Below are positions 16,888 through 25,106 of a stretch of 46,400 nucleotides of DNA, piece by piece. Source of the stretch: an uncultured Desulfotomaculum sp. (GTDB taxonomy: Bacteria > Bacillota > Desulfotomaculia > Desulfotomaculales > Desulfotomaculaceae); NCBI GenBank assembly GCA_946411205.1, contig CAMKDG010000013.1, positions 1 to 46,400 of the forward strand. The letters are read 5' to 3'. The notes under the pieces are model-generated. The model worked only from the letters and a program-made list of their open reading frames with translations, did no database searches and was not told the DNA's origin. The stretch's first letter is position 1. Each line of letters starts with the position of its first letter. The position numbers and the translations under genes are program-made.

Positions 16888-18915
16888 ATGACAAGTATTG
16901 CCTGGATTCCGTTAATTTGTGTTACTTTTATTGTTCTCGGCACCATTGGACTGGGATTTTATGTGCAGCGATCGGTACGTAGTACCGCTGACTTATATGT
17001 GGCTTCTCGCTCGGTGAGTGTGCCAATGAATTCGGCAGCCATCTCTGGTGAATATTTATCTGCAGCTTCCTTTATGGGAGTGGCAGGCATGATCATGAAA
17101 TTTGGTTATGACGCCCTCTGGTATCCTGCTTTGTATGCAGCCGGCTATCTTTTCCTGTTACTTTTCATTGCCAGCCCCTTACGTCGTTTTGGAGCGTACA
17201 CCATTCCGGATTTTGCCGAAGGTCGGTTCTCCAGTCCGGTTTTCCGAAAAATTGCGGTGGTTTTTGTTTTAATCATTGGATTTTTTTACACCATGCCGCA
17301 GATGAAAGGTGCAGGTGTAGCCTTAGTAAATATCCTAAATACCCCTTACTGGGTTGGGGTTGTTTTGGTAGGAATCGTTATTACCTTAAATGTAGCTCTG
17401 GGAGGAATGAAAGGAATTACCTTTGTGCAGGCATTTCAGTATTGGGTAAAAATGTTTGCTATCTCTCTGCCAATTTTTATCCTCATTTCCGTTGTGGGTG
17501 GTTATCCAGGTCATATGAATGAAATTGCCAAATCTGACGAGATCGGCAAACCGCTACCAACCTTCAAAGAAGATACCACGGTGTTCTATAAGCCGCTGGC
17601 TCCGACCAATGAAATCACTTTCCCTGCGGGTGTCACCGCAACCTTTGGTAACGGAGCAGAGGTGGTTGTTGCAACGGCTAAGCCTACCAAGAAAGAGGCT
17701 GTTCCTGTATCAGCAGAAAACATGATCATCTCCGGTCTGCCGGATGAAAAATATTCAAGAGAATTGGCGGGTAAAGCCCAAACTCTTTATCGGTTCTCGG
17801 CCGGAGATACGTTTACCGTGTCCGATCCACTGGCCGGAGTTGGGTCTGTCAAACTAACGGTTTTTCCTGTTGCTGGACAGGAAAGTGTTGAGATTGTTTA
17901 TCCTAAAGGGGCAGTAGTTCCTAACGCTCCGATGAATAAAGCCTGGATGGAACCCTATGGTCCATTTACCAATAAGTATGGACACCCTTTGCTGTATACG
18001 TATTCGCTCATTCTTGCTCTCATCTGTGGTACTGCAGGTCTTCCACATATTCTGGTAAGATTTTATACCAATCCTGATGGACGTACAGCTAAGCGCACAG
18101 CCTTTTGGGTGATTATTTTATTGGGATGTTTCTATCTCTTCCCGCCTATCTGGGGAACCCTGGGGCGTAATTTAGTACCCCATCTTTACGCTGTCACAGG
18201 CGGTGCCTTTAGTACCGATTCAGTGGTTCTAACCTTGCCTCGTTTATTAAATAATACCGTTCCCTATTTAGGTGACTTGCTCTCCGGTATCACATCGGCA
18301 GGCGCCTTTGCCGGATTCATGACCACCTTTTCCGGTCTACTGGTTTCCATTACAGGGGCTTTGGCCCACGATATCTACGGCAGCATGATCAATCCAAAGG
18401 CATCCTACAAGCAACGTCTCAATGCCTTCCGCATAGCTGCTGTTGTAGGGGGTGTAACCGCTATCGTTCTGGGAACCCTGGTGGAGAATTTTGATATTAA
18501 CATGATGGTAGGATGGGCCTTTGCCATCGCTGCAGCATCTTATTTTCCGATGCTAATCGTAAGCGTATGGTGGCGAGGCACCAGTATGATGGGGGCTGCT
18601 ATCGGCATGTTAGGTGGTGGAACCGCTGCTCTGGCTGCCATCGTATCCGTAATGTTAGCCGACAAGATGGCGATTCCCGCCCTAAGTGTCTACTATGCAG
18701 CCCATCCCGTGATGAGATCATTGGCGGAACAGCCAGCTATTTGGGCGGTGCCCTTGGCTTTACTCCTTATTTTTGTTGTTTCATTGCTGACACCGTCTGG
18801 AGTTCCCAAGGATGCCAGTTACAAAATGCTGGTTTTACATGCTCCCGAGGAATTAAATCTGCGGGAGGAATATATCAAAGAAAACTCAAGACAAACTCCT
18901 GTAGGGGTCCACTAG
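16888..18915 (+). CDS. actP: Cation/acetate symporter of the SSS family
   Basis: A 675-residue sodium:solute symporter of the ActP type, which takes up acetate and other short carboxylates with a cation. The core shows YLSAASFMGVAGMIM, TAGLPHILVRFYTNP and GAFAGFMTTFSGLLVSITGA, all typical of ActP. Residues about 205-365 form a hydrophilic insertion between membrane segments, which explains the length over the 549 residues of E. coli ActP. The insertion is rich in beta-like, Val/Thr/Pro sequence and looks like a folded soluble domain. SD AGGGAGG precedes the ATG, and it follows the DUF485 gene by 5 bases. Confidence 0.9.
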   Translation: MTSIAWIPLICVTFIVLGTIGLGFYVQRSVRSTADLYVASRSVSVPMNSAAISGEYLSAASFMGVAGMIMKFGYDALWYPALYAAGYLFLLLFIASPLRRFGAYTIPDFAEGRFSSPVFRKIAVVFVLIIGFFYTMPQMKGAGVALVNILNTPYWVGVVLVGIVITLNVALGGMKGITFVQAFQYWVKMFAISLPIFILISVVGGYPGHMNEIAKSDEIGKPLPTFKEDTTVFYKPLAPTNEITFPAGVTATFGNGAEVVVATAKPTKKEAVPVSAENMIISGLPDEKYSRELAGKAQTLYRFSAGDTFTVSDPLAGVGSVKLTVFPVAGQESVEIVYPKGAVVPNAPMNKAWMEPYGPFTNKYGHPLLYTYSLILALICGTAGLPHILVRFYTNPDGRTAKRTAFWVIILLGCFYLFPPIWGTLGRNLVPHLYAVTGGAFSTDSVVLTLPRLLNNTVPYLGDLLSGITSAGAFAGFMTTFSGLLVSITGALAHDIYGSMINPKASYKQRLNAFRIAAVVGGVTAIVLGTLVENFDINMMVGWAFAIAAASYFPMLIVSVWWRGTSMMGAAIGMLGGGTAALAAIVSVMLADKMAIPALSVYYAAHPVMRSLAEQPAIWAVPLALLLIFVVSLLTPSGVPKDASYKMLVLHAPEELNLREEYIKENSRQTPVGVH

Positions 18916-18939
18916 AGTATGGCGAGGGGAGTTAGATGC

Positions 18940-19107
18940 ATGGCCAAGAAATTTCGCTGGAAGGGAATAATCCTTTACGGGTCCTATTTAGGGATTTTAG
19001 GAATAACCTACACATATGTTGAAAGTACAGGCTCATCGGCAACCATTGGTCTTAGCTTGGCACTTCTTCTCGGGGCTGCGATGGCGGTTTTTTGGCCCCG
19101 CTGGTAA
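18940..19107 (+). CDS. Small two-helix membrane protein
   Basis: A 55-residue protein with a basic start (MAKKFRWKG), two hydrophobic helices (about residues 9-27 and 33-52) and the end FWPRW. I know no named family. It follows actP by 24 bases and has the SD GAGGGGAG 8 bases before ATG 18940, so it is probably the third gene of that operon. The in-frame ATG at 18919 lacks an SD. Confidence 0.6.
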   Translation: MAKKFRWKGIILYGSYLGILGITYTYVESTGSSATIGLSLALLLGAAMAVFWPRW

Positions 19108-19114
19108 AGTGTTA

Positions 19115-19123
19115 TGGTATAAT
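19115..19123 (+). promoter_or_regulatory. Extended -10 promoter element
   Basis: TGGTATAAT is an exact extended -10 (TGnTATAAT), 32 bases before the ATG of the cysteine-cluster gene and just after the actP operon. Confidence 0.5.
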
Positions 19124-19155
19124 GGTGCTATGATAAAAACGTAAGGAGCAAAAAG

Positions 19156-19881
19156 ATGAGCCAAAATTTAAAGCTAAAAGATGCATTTAAATTTTCCTGT
19201 CATGACGGGCTGGCCTGTTTCAAACAATGTTGTAGAGATATCAATATATTTTTGACACCCTATGATGTTTTAAGGATGAAAAATAAATTAGCTATGTCAT
19301 CCAGTGAGTTTTTAACACACTATACGCATGTTTTAAGGGCACCTGGCTCAGGGTTTCCGGTAGTAATTTTAAAGATGAGGGAAGATAATTTGGTTTGTCC
19401 CTTTATTACGGATTTTGGTTGTCAGGTGTATCATGTGCGTCCTTGGTCATGCCGGATGGCACCAGTGGAAGTACGTGGGAACGGTGTATATGGTATAGCC
19501 TTTGAGAAATCCCGCTGTCATGGTCTTCAAGAGGCAAAGGAATGGACAGTAGAGGAGTGGATGATGAACCAAGGTTTAGCAGAGTACAATGAACCGGAAG
19601 AATTATTTGGGCAAATACCACTTAAAATAAAAACCACTGGTAATCCAAATTTAGACCTAATTATGATGGAGATGATTTTCATTGGTTGCTATGATATCGA
19701 TCGCTTTAAAGGTCTTCTAGCTGAGCATCCAGCTCTACTAGAAGAACAACTTCAAGAGAAACTGCCGGTAATTATGCAGGATGATGTTAGCGTAATGAAG
19801 TTTGCTTTTGCTTGGTTACCTGATCAACTAAGTGATCCTCAAAAGCTTCTGGAATTAAAGAAAGTCTTGGAGAAAAAATGA
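19156..19881 (+). CDS. YkgJ-like cysteine-cluster (CxxxxxCxxxCC) protein
   Basis: A 241-residue soluble protein. The N-terminus has SCHDGLACFKQCC, followed by a CPF and a CQVYHVRPWSC cluster, the pattern of the YkgJ family that is annotated as a putative zinc- or iron-chelating domain. The C-terminal 90 residues are helical and have no motif I recognise. Its biochemical role is unknown. SD AAGGAG lies 9 bases before the ATG. It has its own extended -10 promoter and a strong terminator, so it is a single-gene unit. Confidence 0.8.
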   Translation: MSQNLKLKDAFKFSCHDGLACFKQCCRDINIFLTPYDVLRMKNKLAMSSSEFLTHYTHVLRAPGSGFPVVILKMREDNLVCPFITDFGCQVYHVRPWSCRMAPVEVRGNGVYGIAFEKSRCHGLQEAKEWTVEEWMMNQGLAEYNEPEELFGQIPLKIKTTGNPNLDLIMMEMIFIGCYDIDRFKGLLAEHPALLEEQLQEKLPVIMQDDVSVMKFAFAWLPDQLSDPQKLLELKKVLEKK

Positions 19882-19900
19882 GCTCAAAGTTCTTAACCTG

Positions 19901-19924
19901 AACCTCCGCAAGGAGGTTTTTTTG
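19901..19924 (+). terminator. Terminator after the cysteine-cluster gene
   Basis: AACCTCC pairs with GGAGGTT around a GCAA tetraloop (19908-19911), followed by a run of T. A textbook intrinsic terminator. Confidence 0.85.
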
Positions 19925-19928
19925 TTTC

Positions 19929-20026
19929 CACTTTCAGAAAGTATAAAATTTCTATTGATGAAAGTATAAGAAAAACGAAGGTTTACACCGGCGTCTAAAG
20001 ACTTGGCACAAGCCAAGTTTTTCTAA
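19929..20026 (+). repeat. Intergenic repeat, copy A
   Basis: About 98 nt long, nearly identical over its whole length to 45021-45120 (copy B); its 3' part is shared with 24971-25086 (copy C). It starts 5 bases after a terminator and ends about 50 bases before a short ORF ahead of livG. Its 3' end is a stem, 19997-20007 with 20012-20022. Here one C is replaced by T, leaving a G-U pair, so the stem would survive in RNA. Confidence 0.75.
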
Positions 20027-20075
20027 TTCGATCAAGTTTATTTCCTTGTAAAGACCATGATTTTTGGAGGGTTAG

Positions 20076-20156
20076 ATGATTACTTATCCAATGTATATTT
20101 TTAGTAAACAAGGAGGATTTATGAAGGATTTAGCAGAAGTTAGTCTGTTGTTATAA
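20076..20156 (+). CDS. Short upstream ORF of the liv operon (possible leader peptide)
   Basis: A 26-codon ORF starts at ATG 20076 with GGAGG 5 bases upstream. A second in-frame ATG at 20121 has its own strong AAGGAGGA and gives an 11-residue peptide, MKDLAEVSLLL. The last codons are Val-Ser-Leu-Leu-Leu, notable ahead of a branched-chain amino acid transporter. The stop overlaps an ATG (TAATG, 20156) that is in frame with livG, so ribosomes could restart there. No terminator/antiterminator pair is visible after it, so classical attenuation is not supported; translational coupling is more likely. Confidence 0.4.
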   Translation: MITYPMYIFSKQGGFMKDLAEVSLLL

Positions 20157-20212
20157 TGGAATATTTGTTTTCAGGCAGAATTGATCTGAGCAAAATGAAA
20201 GGAGCGTACAGG

Positions 20213-20992
20213 ATGGCTTCTTCTATCTTAGAAGTAGATAAAGTAACTAAGTATTTTCGTGGACTTAAGGCTGTGAGCGATTATTCGTTAGCCTTAGAAA
20301 AAGGTGTTATTGCAGGTTTAATCGGGCCCAATGGAGCGGGTAAAACAACCGTGTTTAACCTTCTGACGGGGGTTTTTACACCTACCAGTGGCACTATCCG
20401 CTTACATCAACAGGATATAGCAGGTCAAAGACTGGATCAAATTGTCGGTTTAGGGATGGCACGCACCTTTCAGAACCTCCGCTTATTTACTAAGTTAACA
20501 GTTCTTGACAATGTTTTAGTAGCGGCTCAAATTAATAAAGACTATGGTTTTTGGGCTGCTATTGCTGGTTTACCTTCTTTTAAAAAGGGGGAAAAAGACC
20601 TTAGAGAACGGGCAAGTGTCCTGTTAGAAGATATGGGATTACTTCACTTAGCCAATGAATTGTCTGGCAATTTACCTTACGGTGACCAACGTAAACTAGA
20701 GATTGCCCGGGCCTTAGCCACTGGCCCCAAAGTATTACTGCTTGATGAACCGGCAGCTGGTATGAATCCTCGAGAAAGTCAGGAATTAACGGAAACCATT
20801 CGCATCATAAGAGATAAGTATGATTTAACGATTCTGCTCATTGAACACGATATGCACGTTGTGATGAATCTCTGTGATAACATTCAGGTATTGAGTTACG
20901 GTGAAATTATTGCGGCAGGGAAACCCGCAGATATCCGGTCCAATCAGCAGGTGATTGAAGCATATTTAGGGAGGGCCGCTGCCAATGCTTGA
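20213..20992 (+). CDS. livG: Branched-chain amino acid ABC transporter ATPase (LivG)
   Basis: A 259-residue cytoplasmic ATPase subunit of a HAAT-family ABC importer. Walker A is GPNGAGKTT (about residue 40); the Q-loop region has MARTFQNLRLF; the signature is NLPYGDQRKLEIARAL (LPYGDQ replaces LSGGQ, usual for LivG); Walker B is VLLLDEPAAGMNP, then the H-loop LIEHDMHVV. ATG 20213 is chosen because AAAGGAG lies 8 bases upstream; an in-frame ATG at 20156 would add 19 residues and may be used by coupling. It overlaps livF by 8 bases. Confidence 0.93.
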   Translation: MASSILEVDKVTKYFRGLKAVSDYSLALEKGVIAGLIGPNGAGKTTVFNLLTGVFTPTSGTIRLHQQDIAGQRLDQIVGLGMARTFQNLRLFTKLTVLDNVLVAAQINKDYGFWAAIAGLPSFKKGEKDLRERASVLLEDMGLLHLANELSGNLPYGDQRKLEIARALATGPKVLLLDEPAAGMNPRESQELTETIRIIRDKYDLTILLIEHDMHVVMNLCDNIQVLSYGEIIAAGKPADIRSNQQVIEAYLGRAAANA

Positions 20993-21689
20993 GCTAAATA
21001 AGGTTAATTTATATTATGGCAGGATTCAGGCTTTAAAAAATGTCTCCTTGTCTGTACGGGAGGGTGAACTGGTAGCTTTGCTGGGTGCCAATGGAGCGGG
21101 TAAAACAAGTACCTTAAGAGCAATTTCCTGTATGCATCCCATCAAGGAAGGAAGTATCCATTTCTCAGGAACGGATCTTACGAAAGTACCTGCGCATCGC
21201 TTGGTGGACCTCGGCATTGCCCATTGTCCTGAAGGAAGGCAGGTTTTTGGACGATTAAGTGTTAAAGAGAATCTTGAATTGGGTGCCTTTCGTCGGAAGG
21301 ACAAGGAGGAAGTAAAAAGGGATTTGGAATGGATTTATAGTACCTTTCCCCGCCTGGTAGAACGGCGATCCCAATCGGCAGGGACATTATCTGGGGGAGA
21401 ACAGCAAATGCTGGCCATTGGCCGGGCCTTAATGTCCCGTCCGAAGCTAGTTCTTTTTGATGAACCCTCCTTGGGGTTGGCACCCTTAATAGTGGAGCAA
21501 ATATTTGATGTTATTAAAAAAATTAAAGAACAGGGACGCACCGTATTATTGGTAGAGCAAAATGCTTTTCAGGCACTGGGCATCGCCGATCGTGCCTATG
21601 TCCTGGAAACTGGGACCATTAAGCTGGAGGGCACCCCTGAACAATTGCTTTCCAATGAAGAAGTTAAACGTGCCTATTTAGGGGGTTAA
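20985..21689 (+). CDS. livF: Branched-chain amino acid ABC transporter ATPase (LivF)
   Basis: The second ATPase of the importer, 234 residues, the normal length. Walker A GANGAGKTS, signature TLSGGEQQMLAIGRAL and Walker B LVLFDEPSLGLAP are complete. The motif AHCPEGRQVF is characteristic of LivF. It overlaps livG by 8 bases, so the two ATPases are translated together. The gap to livH is 3 bases. Confidence 0.94.
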   Translation: MLELNKVNLYYGRIQALKNVSLSVREGELVALLGANGAGKTSTLRAISCMHPIKEGSIHFSGTDLTKVPAHRLVDLGIAHCPEGRQVFGRLSVKENLELGAFRRKDKEEVKRDLEWIYSTFPRLVERRSQSAGTLSGGEQQMLAIGRALMSRPKLVLFDEPSLGLAPLIVEQIFDVIKKIKEQGRTVLLVEQNAFQALGIADRAYVLETGTIKLEGTPEQLLSNEEVKRAYLGG

Positions 21690-21692
21690 TCC

Positions 21693-22589
21693 ATGGACAG
21701 TACATATTTATTGCAGCAAATTGTCAACGGCATTGGTTTAGGGAGCATTTATGCTTTGGTAGCCATCGGTTTTTCTATTACCTATAGCATTCTCCGCCTA
21801 ATTAACTTTGCCCATGGTGATATCTTAATGATTGGTAGTTATTGTGCCTTATTTATTTTTCTCTCCGGTAAGGTTCCTCTGGTGGTAGGTCTACTTTTGG
21901 CAATGGGTTTTGCCGCCCTAATCGGTATGCTGGTGGAACGAATTGCCTATCGTCCGTTAAGAACTGCCAGTGAGGAATCGATGTTAATTACCTCCATCGC
22001 TCTGTCTATTTTAATAGAAAATCTAGGCATCTTGACGGTTAGTGCCCAACCAAGAAAATTCGTTTTTCCAGAGGTTTTTGCCAAGAATCATGAGCTGGCT
22101 GGTGTGACCTTTAATAATATGACCCTTCTTACGGTGGGTGTGGCGGTTCTTCTGATGATCTTATTGACCTTTTTTGTTAAGAATACCCGGCTGGGTACTG
22201 CCATGCGGGCCTGCTCAGAAAATATTGGAGTAGCACGTCTGATGGGGATAGATATCAATATTGTGGTGGCCATTGCCTTTGCTATCGGTTCTGCACTGGC
22301 GGCTGTGGCAGGGATTATGCTGGGGGGACAGTACGGCAGAATTGATCCATTAATGGGTTTTATCCCTGGCCTTAAGGCCTTTGTGGCGGCGGTTATCGGT
22401 GGTATTGGCAGTATTCCCGGTGCTGTGCTGGGGGGGTATTTACTAGGGTTATTTGAAATTTTATTAGTCGGTTTTTTACCAATAGAGTATACCGGATACC
22501 GCGATGCCTTTGTCTTTATTTTGTTAATTTTAGTGCTGCTCCTACGCCCCAACGGTATTCTCGGCTCTGCTGAAGGGAGAAAGGTATGA
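21693..22589 (+). CDS. livH: Branched-chain amino acid ABC transporter permease (LivH)
   Basis: A 298-residue permease with about eight membrane helices. Family markers are GLGSIYALVAIGFSITYSIL near the start, NFAHGDILMIGSY, and the coupling motif around MRACSENIGVARLMGID. PGLKAFVAAVIGGIGSIPGA near the C-terminus is also typical. It lies directly after livF and overlaps livM by 4 bases (ATGA). Confidence 0.93.
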   Translation: MDSTYLLQQIVNGIGLGSIYALVAIGFSITYSILRLINFAHGDILMIGSYCALFIFLSGKVPLVVGLLLAMGFAALIGMLVERIAYRPLRTASEESMLITSIALSILIENLGILTVSAQPRKFVFPEVFAKNHELAGVTFNNMTLLTVGVAVLLMILLTFFVKNTRLGTAMRACSENIGVARLMGIDINIVVAIAFAIGSALAAVAGIMLGGQYGRIDPLMGFIPGLKAFVAAVIGGIGSIPGAVLGGYLLGLFEILLVGFLPIEYTGYRDAFVFILLILVLLLRPNGILGSAEGRKV

Positions 22590-23632
22590 TGAACCTTCAA
22601 AAGAAGAAGCTTTACACCCTACTGGCTCTGGCGGCTCTGTTCGTTGCCCTGTTTATTTGTAATATGCTGTTAAGCCCCTACTACATGCGGATAATCAATT
22701 TGGTTGGCATCAATATTGCCTTGGTCGTCAGCCTTAACCTAACCAATGGCTTCTGCGGGGTTTTTTCTTTAGGACATGCAGGCTTTATGGCGGTTGGCGC
22801 CTATGTGGCTGCCATTTTATCATTACCCTTGGCGAAGAAAGCAATTATTTTACCAGAACTTCCGAAGTGGCTAGGTTCTTTGGAATTAAGTTTTTTGCCT
22901 TCATTACTTGTTGGCGGTTTAGTGGCTGCTATCTGTGCCCTGATCATCGGTTATCCTGTGCTTCGTCTGAGAGGACATTATTTAGCTGTGGCCACGCTAG
23001 GTTTTCTGGTGGTGATACAAGTGGTTATTACCCAGTTACAAAGCATTACCCGGGGTGCCAGAGGAATTAATGGCCTTATTCAATATACCAATACTTGGTG
23101 GGTATGGATTTTTACCTGTATTACCATCTATGTTGTGTGGCGTATTATTAACTCAGCCTATGGTAGAGGAATGATGGCTATCCGCGAAGATGATTTAGCT
23201 GCGGAGGCGATGGGGGTTAATTTAACGAAGTACCGCTTGTTGGCCTTTTGTGTAGGTGCTTTTTTTGCAGGCATTGGTGGTGCTCTGTGGGCACATTTAA
23301 TCACGGTGGTTACACCTCTTTCCTTCTCCTACGACCGTACCTTTTCATTGGTGGTAATGTCCGTTATCGGTGGTATGAGTAGCATCACCGGCGGGGTAGT
23401 AGGGGCCTCCCTAATGACCTTAGTCCCAGAACTGCTGCGCAATTTGGAAGTTGGCATTACCGTCGGGGGAATCAGCATTCCTCCTTTGTATGGGATCAGT
23501 CAAATCGTACTATCCGTTGTTCTGATTATTGTCATTATTGTGCGGCCTAAAGGTATCGTTGGCTCAAGAGAATTTAGCTGGAATCTATTGAAGAAGAAAA
23601 AGTGGGATAGCATGAATCAAATGGAAAATTAG
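22586..23632 (+). CDS. livM: Branched-chain amino acid ABC transporter permease (LivM)
   Basis: The second permease, 348 residues with about nine or ten helices. It has GFCGVFSLGHAGFMAVGAY near residue 55, the coupling segment MMAIREDDLAAEAMGV near residue 205, and SVIGGMSSITGGVVGA. These are standard LivM features. It ends in a basic tail. ATG 22586 overlaps the livH stop. It is followed by an 82-base gap with a second SD-like AGGAGGTGAT before livK; no ORF of note lies there. Confidence 0.92.
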   Translation: MMNLQKKKLYTLLALAALFVALFICNMLLSPYYMRIINLVGINIALVVSLNLTNGFCGVFSLGHAGFMAVGAYVAAILSLPLAKKAIILPELPKWLGSLELSFLPSLLVGGLVAAICALIIGYPVLRLRGHYLAVATLGFLVVIQVVITQLQSITRGARGINGLIQYTNTWWVWIFTCITIYVVWRIINSAYGRGMMAIREDDLAAEAMGVNLTKYRLLAFCVGAFFAGIGGALWAHLITVVTPLSFSYDRTFSLVVMSVIGGMSSITGGVVGASLMTLVPELLRNLEVGITVGGISIPPLYGISQIVLSVVLIIVIIVRPKGIVGSREFSWNLLKKKKWDSMNQMEN

Positions 23633-23714
23633 GCATTTTATTTTATTCAGGAGGTGATTCATCAAGAAATAATCTTTTCTAAAGTAGGCTTAAAAATAAA
23701 GGAGGATAATTAAA

Positions 23715-24905
23715 GTGAAAAAACTCTTGGTCTTACTTTTCTCACTGGTATTGGGAATGGCGCTGACTGGTTGCGGTGGTTCCCAAGAAAAAGAACAGCC
23801 TAAGCAAGCTGGGGAGAGCGGTGGCGACGTTATTAAAATTGGTGCCATCTATAATGTGACAGGGGCCCAGGCTTCTCTGGATGGTCCATCTCTCAATGGT
23901 TTTAAATTAGCTGCCAAAGAGATTAATGCTGCTGGTGGAATAAATGGTAAAAAGATCGAAGTTGTTAGTATTGACGGTAAGACAGACCAAACTGCCTCCA
24001 CGAACGCTGCCTCGAAATTGGTAGATGTAGAAAAAGTATCTGCCATTGCTGGCTTTAGTGATTCCAATTATGCTTTAGCCGCTGGCCCTATCGCTCAGAC
24101 TGCCGGAGTTCCCTTTGTCACTTCTGGTGCCACACTGCCCAGCATGCCAGAGCAAGTGGGTGACTTCTTCTTTATGGCTGCTTTTGGTGATGATGCCCAG
24201 GCTTATGCTGCTGCGGACTATGCGGTAGATGCTTTACAGGCTAAAAAAGCGTATGTTTTAAAAGACACTGCTATGGACTTTACCATGAACCTGGCAGCCT
24301 TTTTTGAAGAGCGTTTTAAGAGTAAAAATGGTGACAGCGCAATCCTGCTAGAAGATACCTTTAAAACCGGGGATCAGGATTTCTCTGCTCAGATTACCCG
24401 CTTAAAGGCCCTTAAAGAAAAGCCCGAGGTATTGTTTATTTCCTCCGGACCTTCCGATTGTGGTCCCATTGTTAAGCAACTGCGTGACGCCGGCGTAAAT
24501 ATCCCTGTTATCAGCGGCGATGGCTTTGACACTCCTCTGTTGATTGAACTGGGTGGTAAGGGTGCCGAGGTTGATACTTACTTCGCAACCCACACTTGCT
24601 TAAATAGTGATGGAGAAAAAGTTAAGAAGTTCGTAGATGCTTATAAAGCTGAGTACAATAAAGAGCCTGAAAACGCCTTTGCAGCCCTCGGTTACGATAC
24701 CATGCAGCTCATTGCAGATGCTATCAAGAGAGCCGATTCTGCAGACCCGAAAGCTATTCGGGAAGCTTTGATGCAAACCAATAATTTTGCAGCGGTTACT
24801 GGTAGCATTACCTATGCCGATGGCAAACGTGTACCTAAGAAATCTGTTTCTATTTTAAAAGTACAAGATGGCAAGTTTGCCTTAATTAAAGAAGTTACTC
24901 CCTAA
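23715..24905 (+). CDS. livK: Branched-chain amino acid ABC transporter substrate-binding lipoprotein
   Basis: A 396-residue extracytoplasmic solute-binding protein. The N-terminus is a lipoprotein signal, MKKLLVLLFSLVLGMAL, followed by the lipobox LTGC with Cys at residue 21. The mature part begins with VIKIGAIYNVTGAQASLDG and contains INAAGGINGKKIEV, the hallmarks of periplasmic-binding protein type 1 (Leu/Ile/Val-BP). These proteins bind amino acids but also amides and urea, so the ligand is open. The start is GTG with GGAGGATAA upstream. The gene is last in the operon (order G-F-H-M-K) and is followed by a terminator. Confidence 0.93.
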   Translation: MKKLLVLLFSLVLGMALTGCGGSQEKEQPKQAGESGGDVIKIGAIYNVTGAQASLDGPSLNGFKLAAKEINAAGGINGKKIEVVSIDGKTDQTASTNAASKLVDVEKVSAIAGFSDSNYALAAGPIAQTAGVPFVTSGATLPSMPEQVGDFFFMAAFGDDAQAYAAADYAVDALQAKKAYVLKDTAMDFTMNLAAFFEERFKSKNGDSAILLEDTFKTGDQDFSAQITRLKALKEKPEVLFISSGPSDCGPIVKQLRDAGVNIPVISGDGFDTPLLIELGGKGAEVDTYFATHTCLNSDGEKVKKFVDAYKAEYNKEPENAFAALGYDTMQLIADAIKRADSADPKAIREALMQTNNFAAVTGSITYADGKRVPKKSVSILKVQDGKFALIKEVTP

Positions 24906-24921
24906 TTAGTAGATAGTAAGT

Positions 24922-24962
24922 AGCAGGTTGGGCGTAATTACGGTTACCCTAACCTGCTTTTT
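24922..24962 (+). terminator. Terminator of the liv operon
   Basis: AGCAGGTT (24922-24929) pairs with AACCTGCT (24951-24958), with further imperfect pairing inside, followed by TTTTT. Confidence 0.8.
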
Positions 24963-24970
24963 ATCACTTT

Positions 24971-25086
24971 TGAAAAAACTAAGGCTTCGGCCTGCTTGCC
25001 TGCCTGTGAGCTATAAGGTTATATGGCCTTTTAGATTATGCCCTATAGGGTACGTCAAAGACTTGGCGTAAGCCAAGTCTTTCTAA
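24971..25086 (+). repeat. Intergenic repeat, copy C (partial, rearranged middle)
   Basis: It shares GAAAAAACTAAGGCTTC near its 5' side and the terminal stem-loop (25057-25067 with 25072-25082, loop GTAA, 11 perfect pairs) with copies A and B. About 60 bases between them are different. It lies after the liv terminator and about 20 bases before the start of the creatininase-family gene, overlapping no gene. Confidence 0.7.
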
Positions 25087-25106
25087 CTTAGAAGGAGGTA
25101 TTTACT

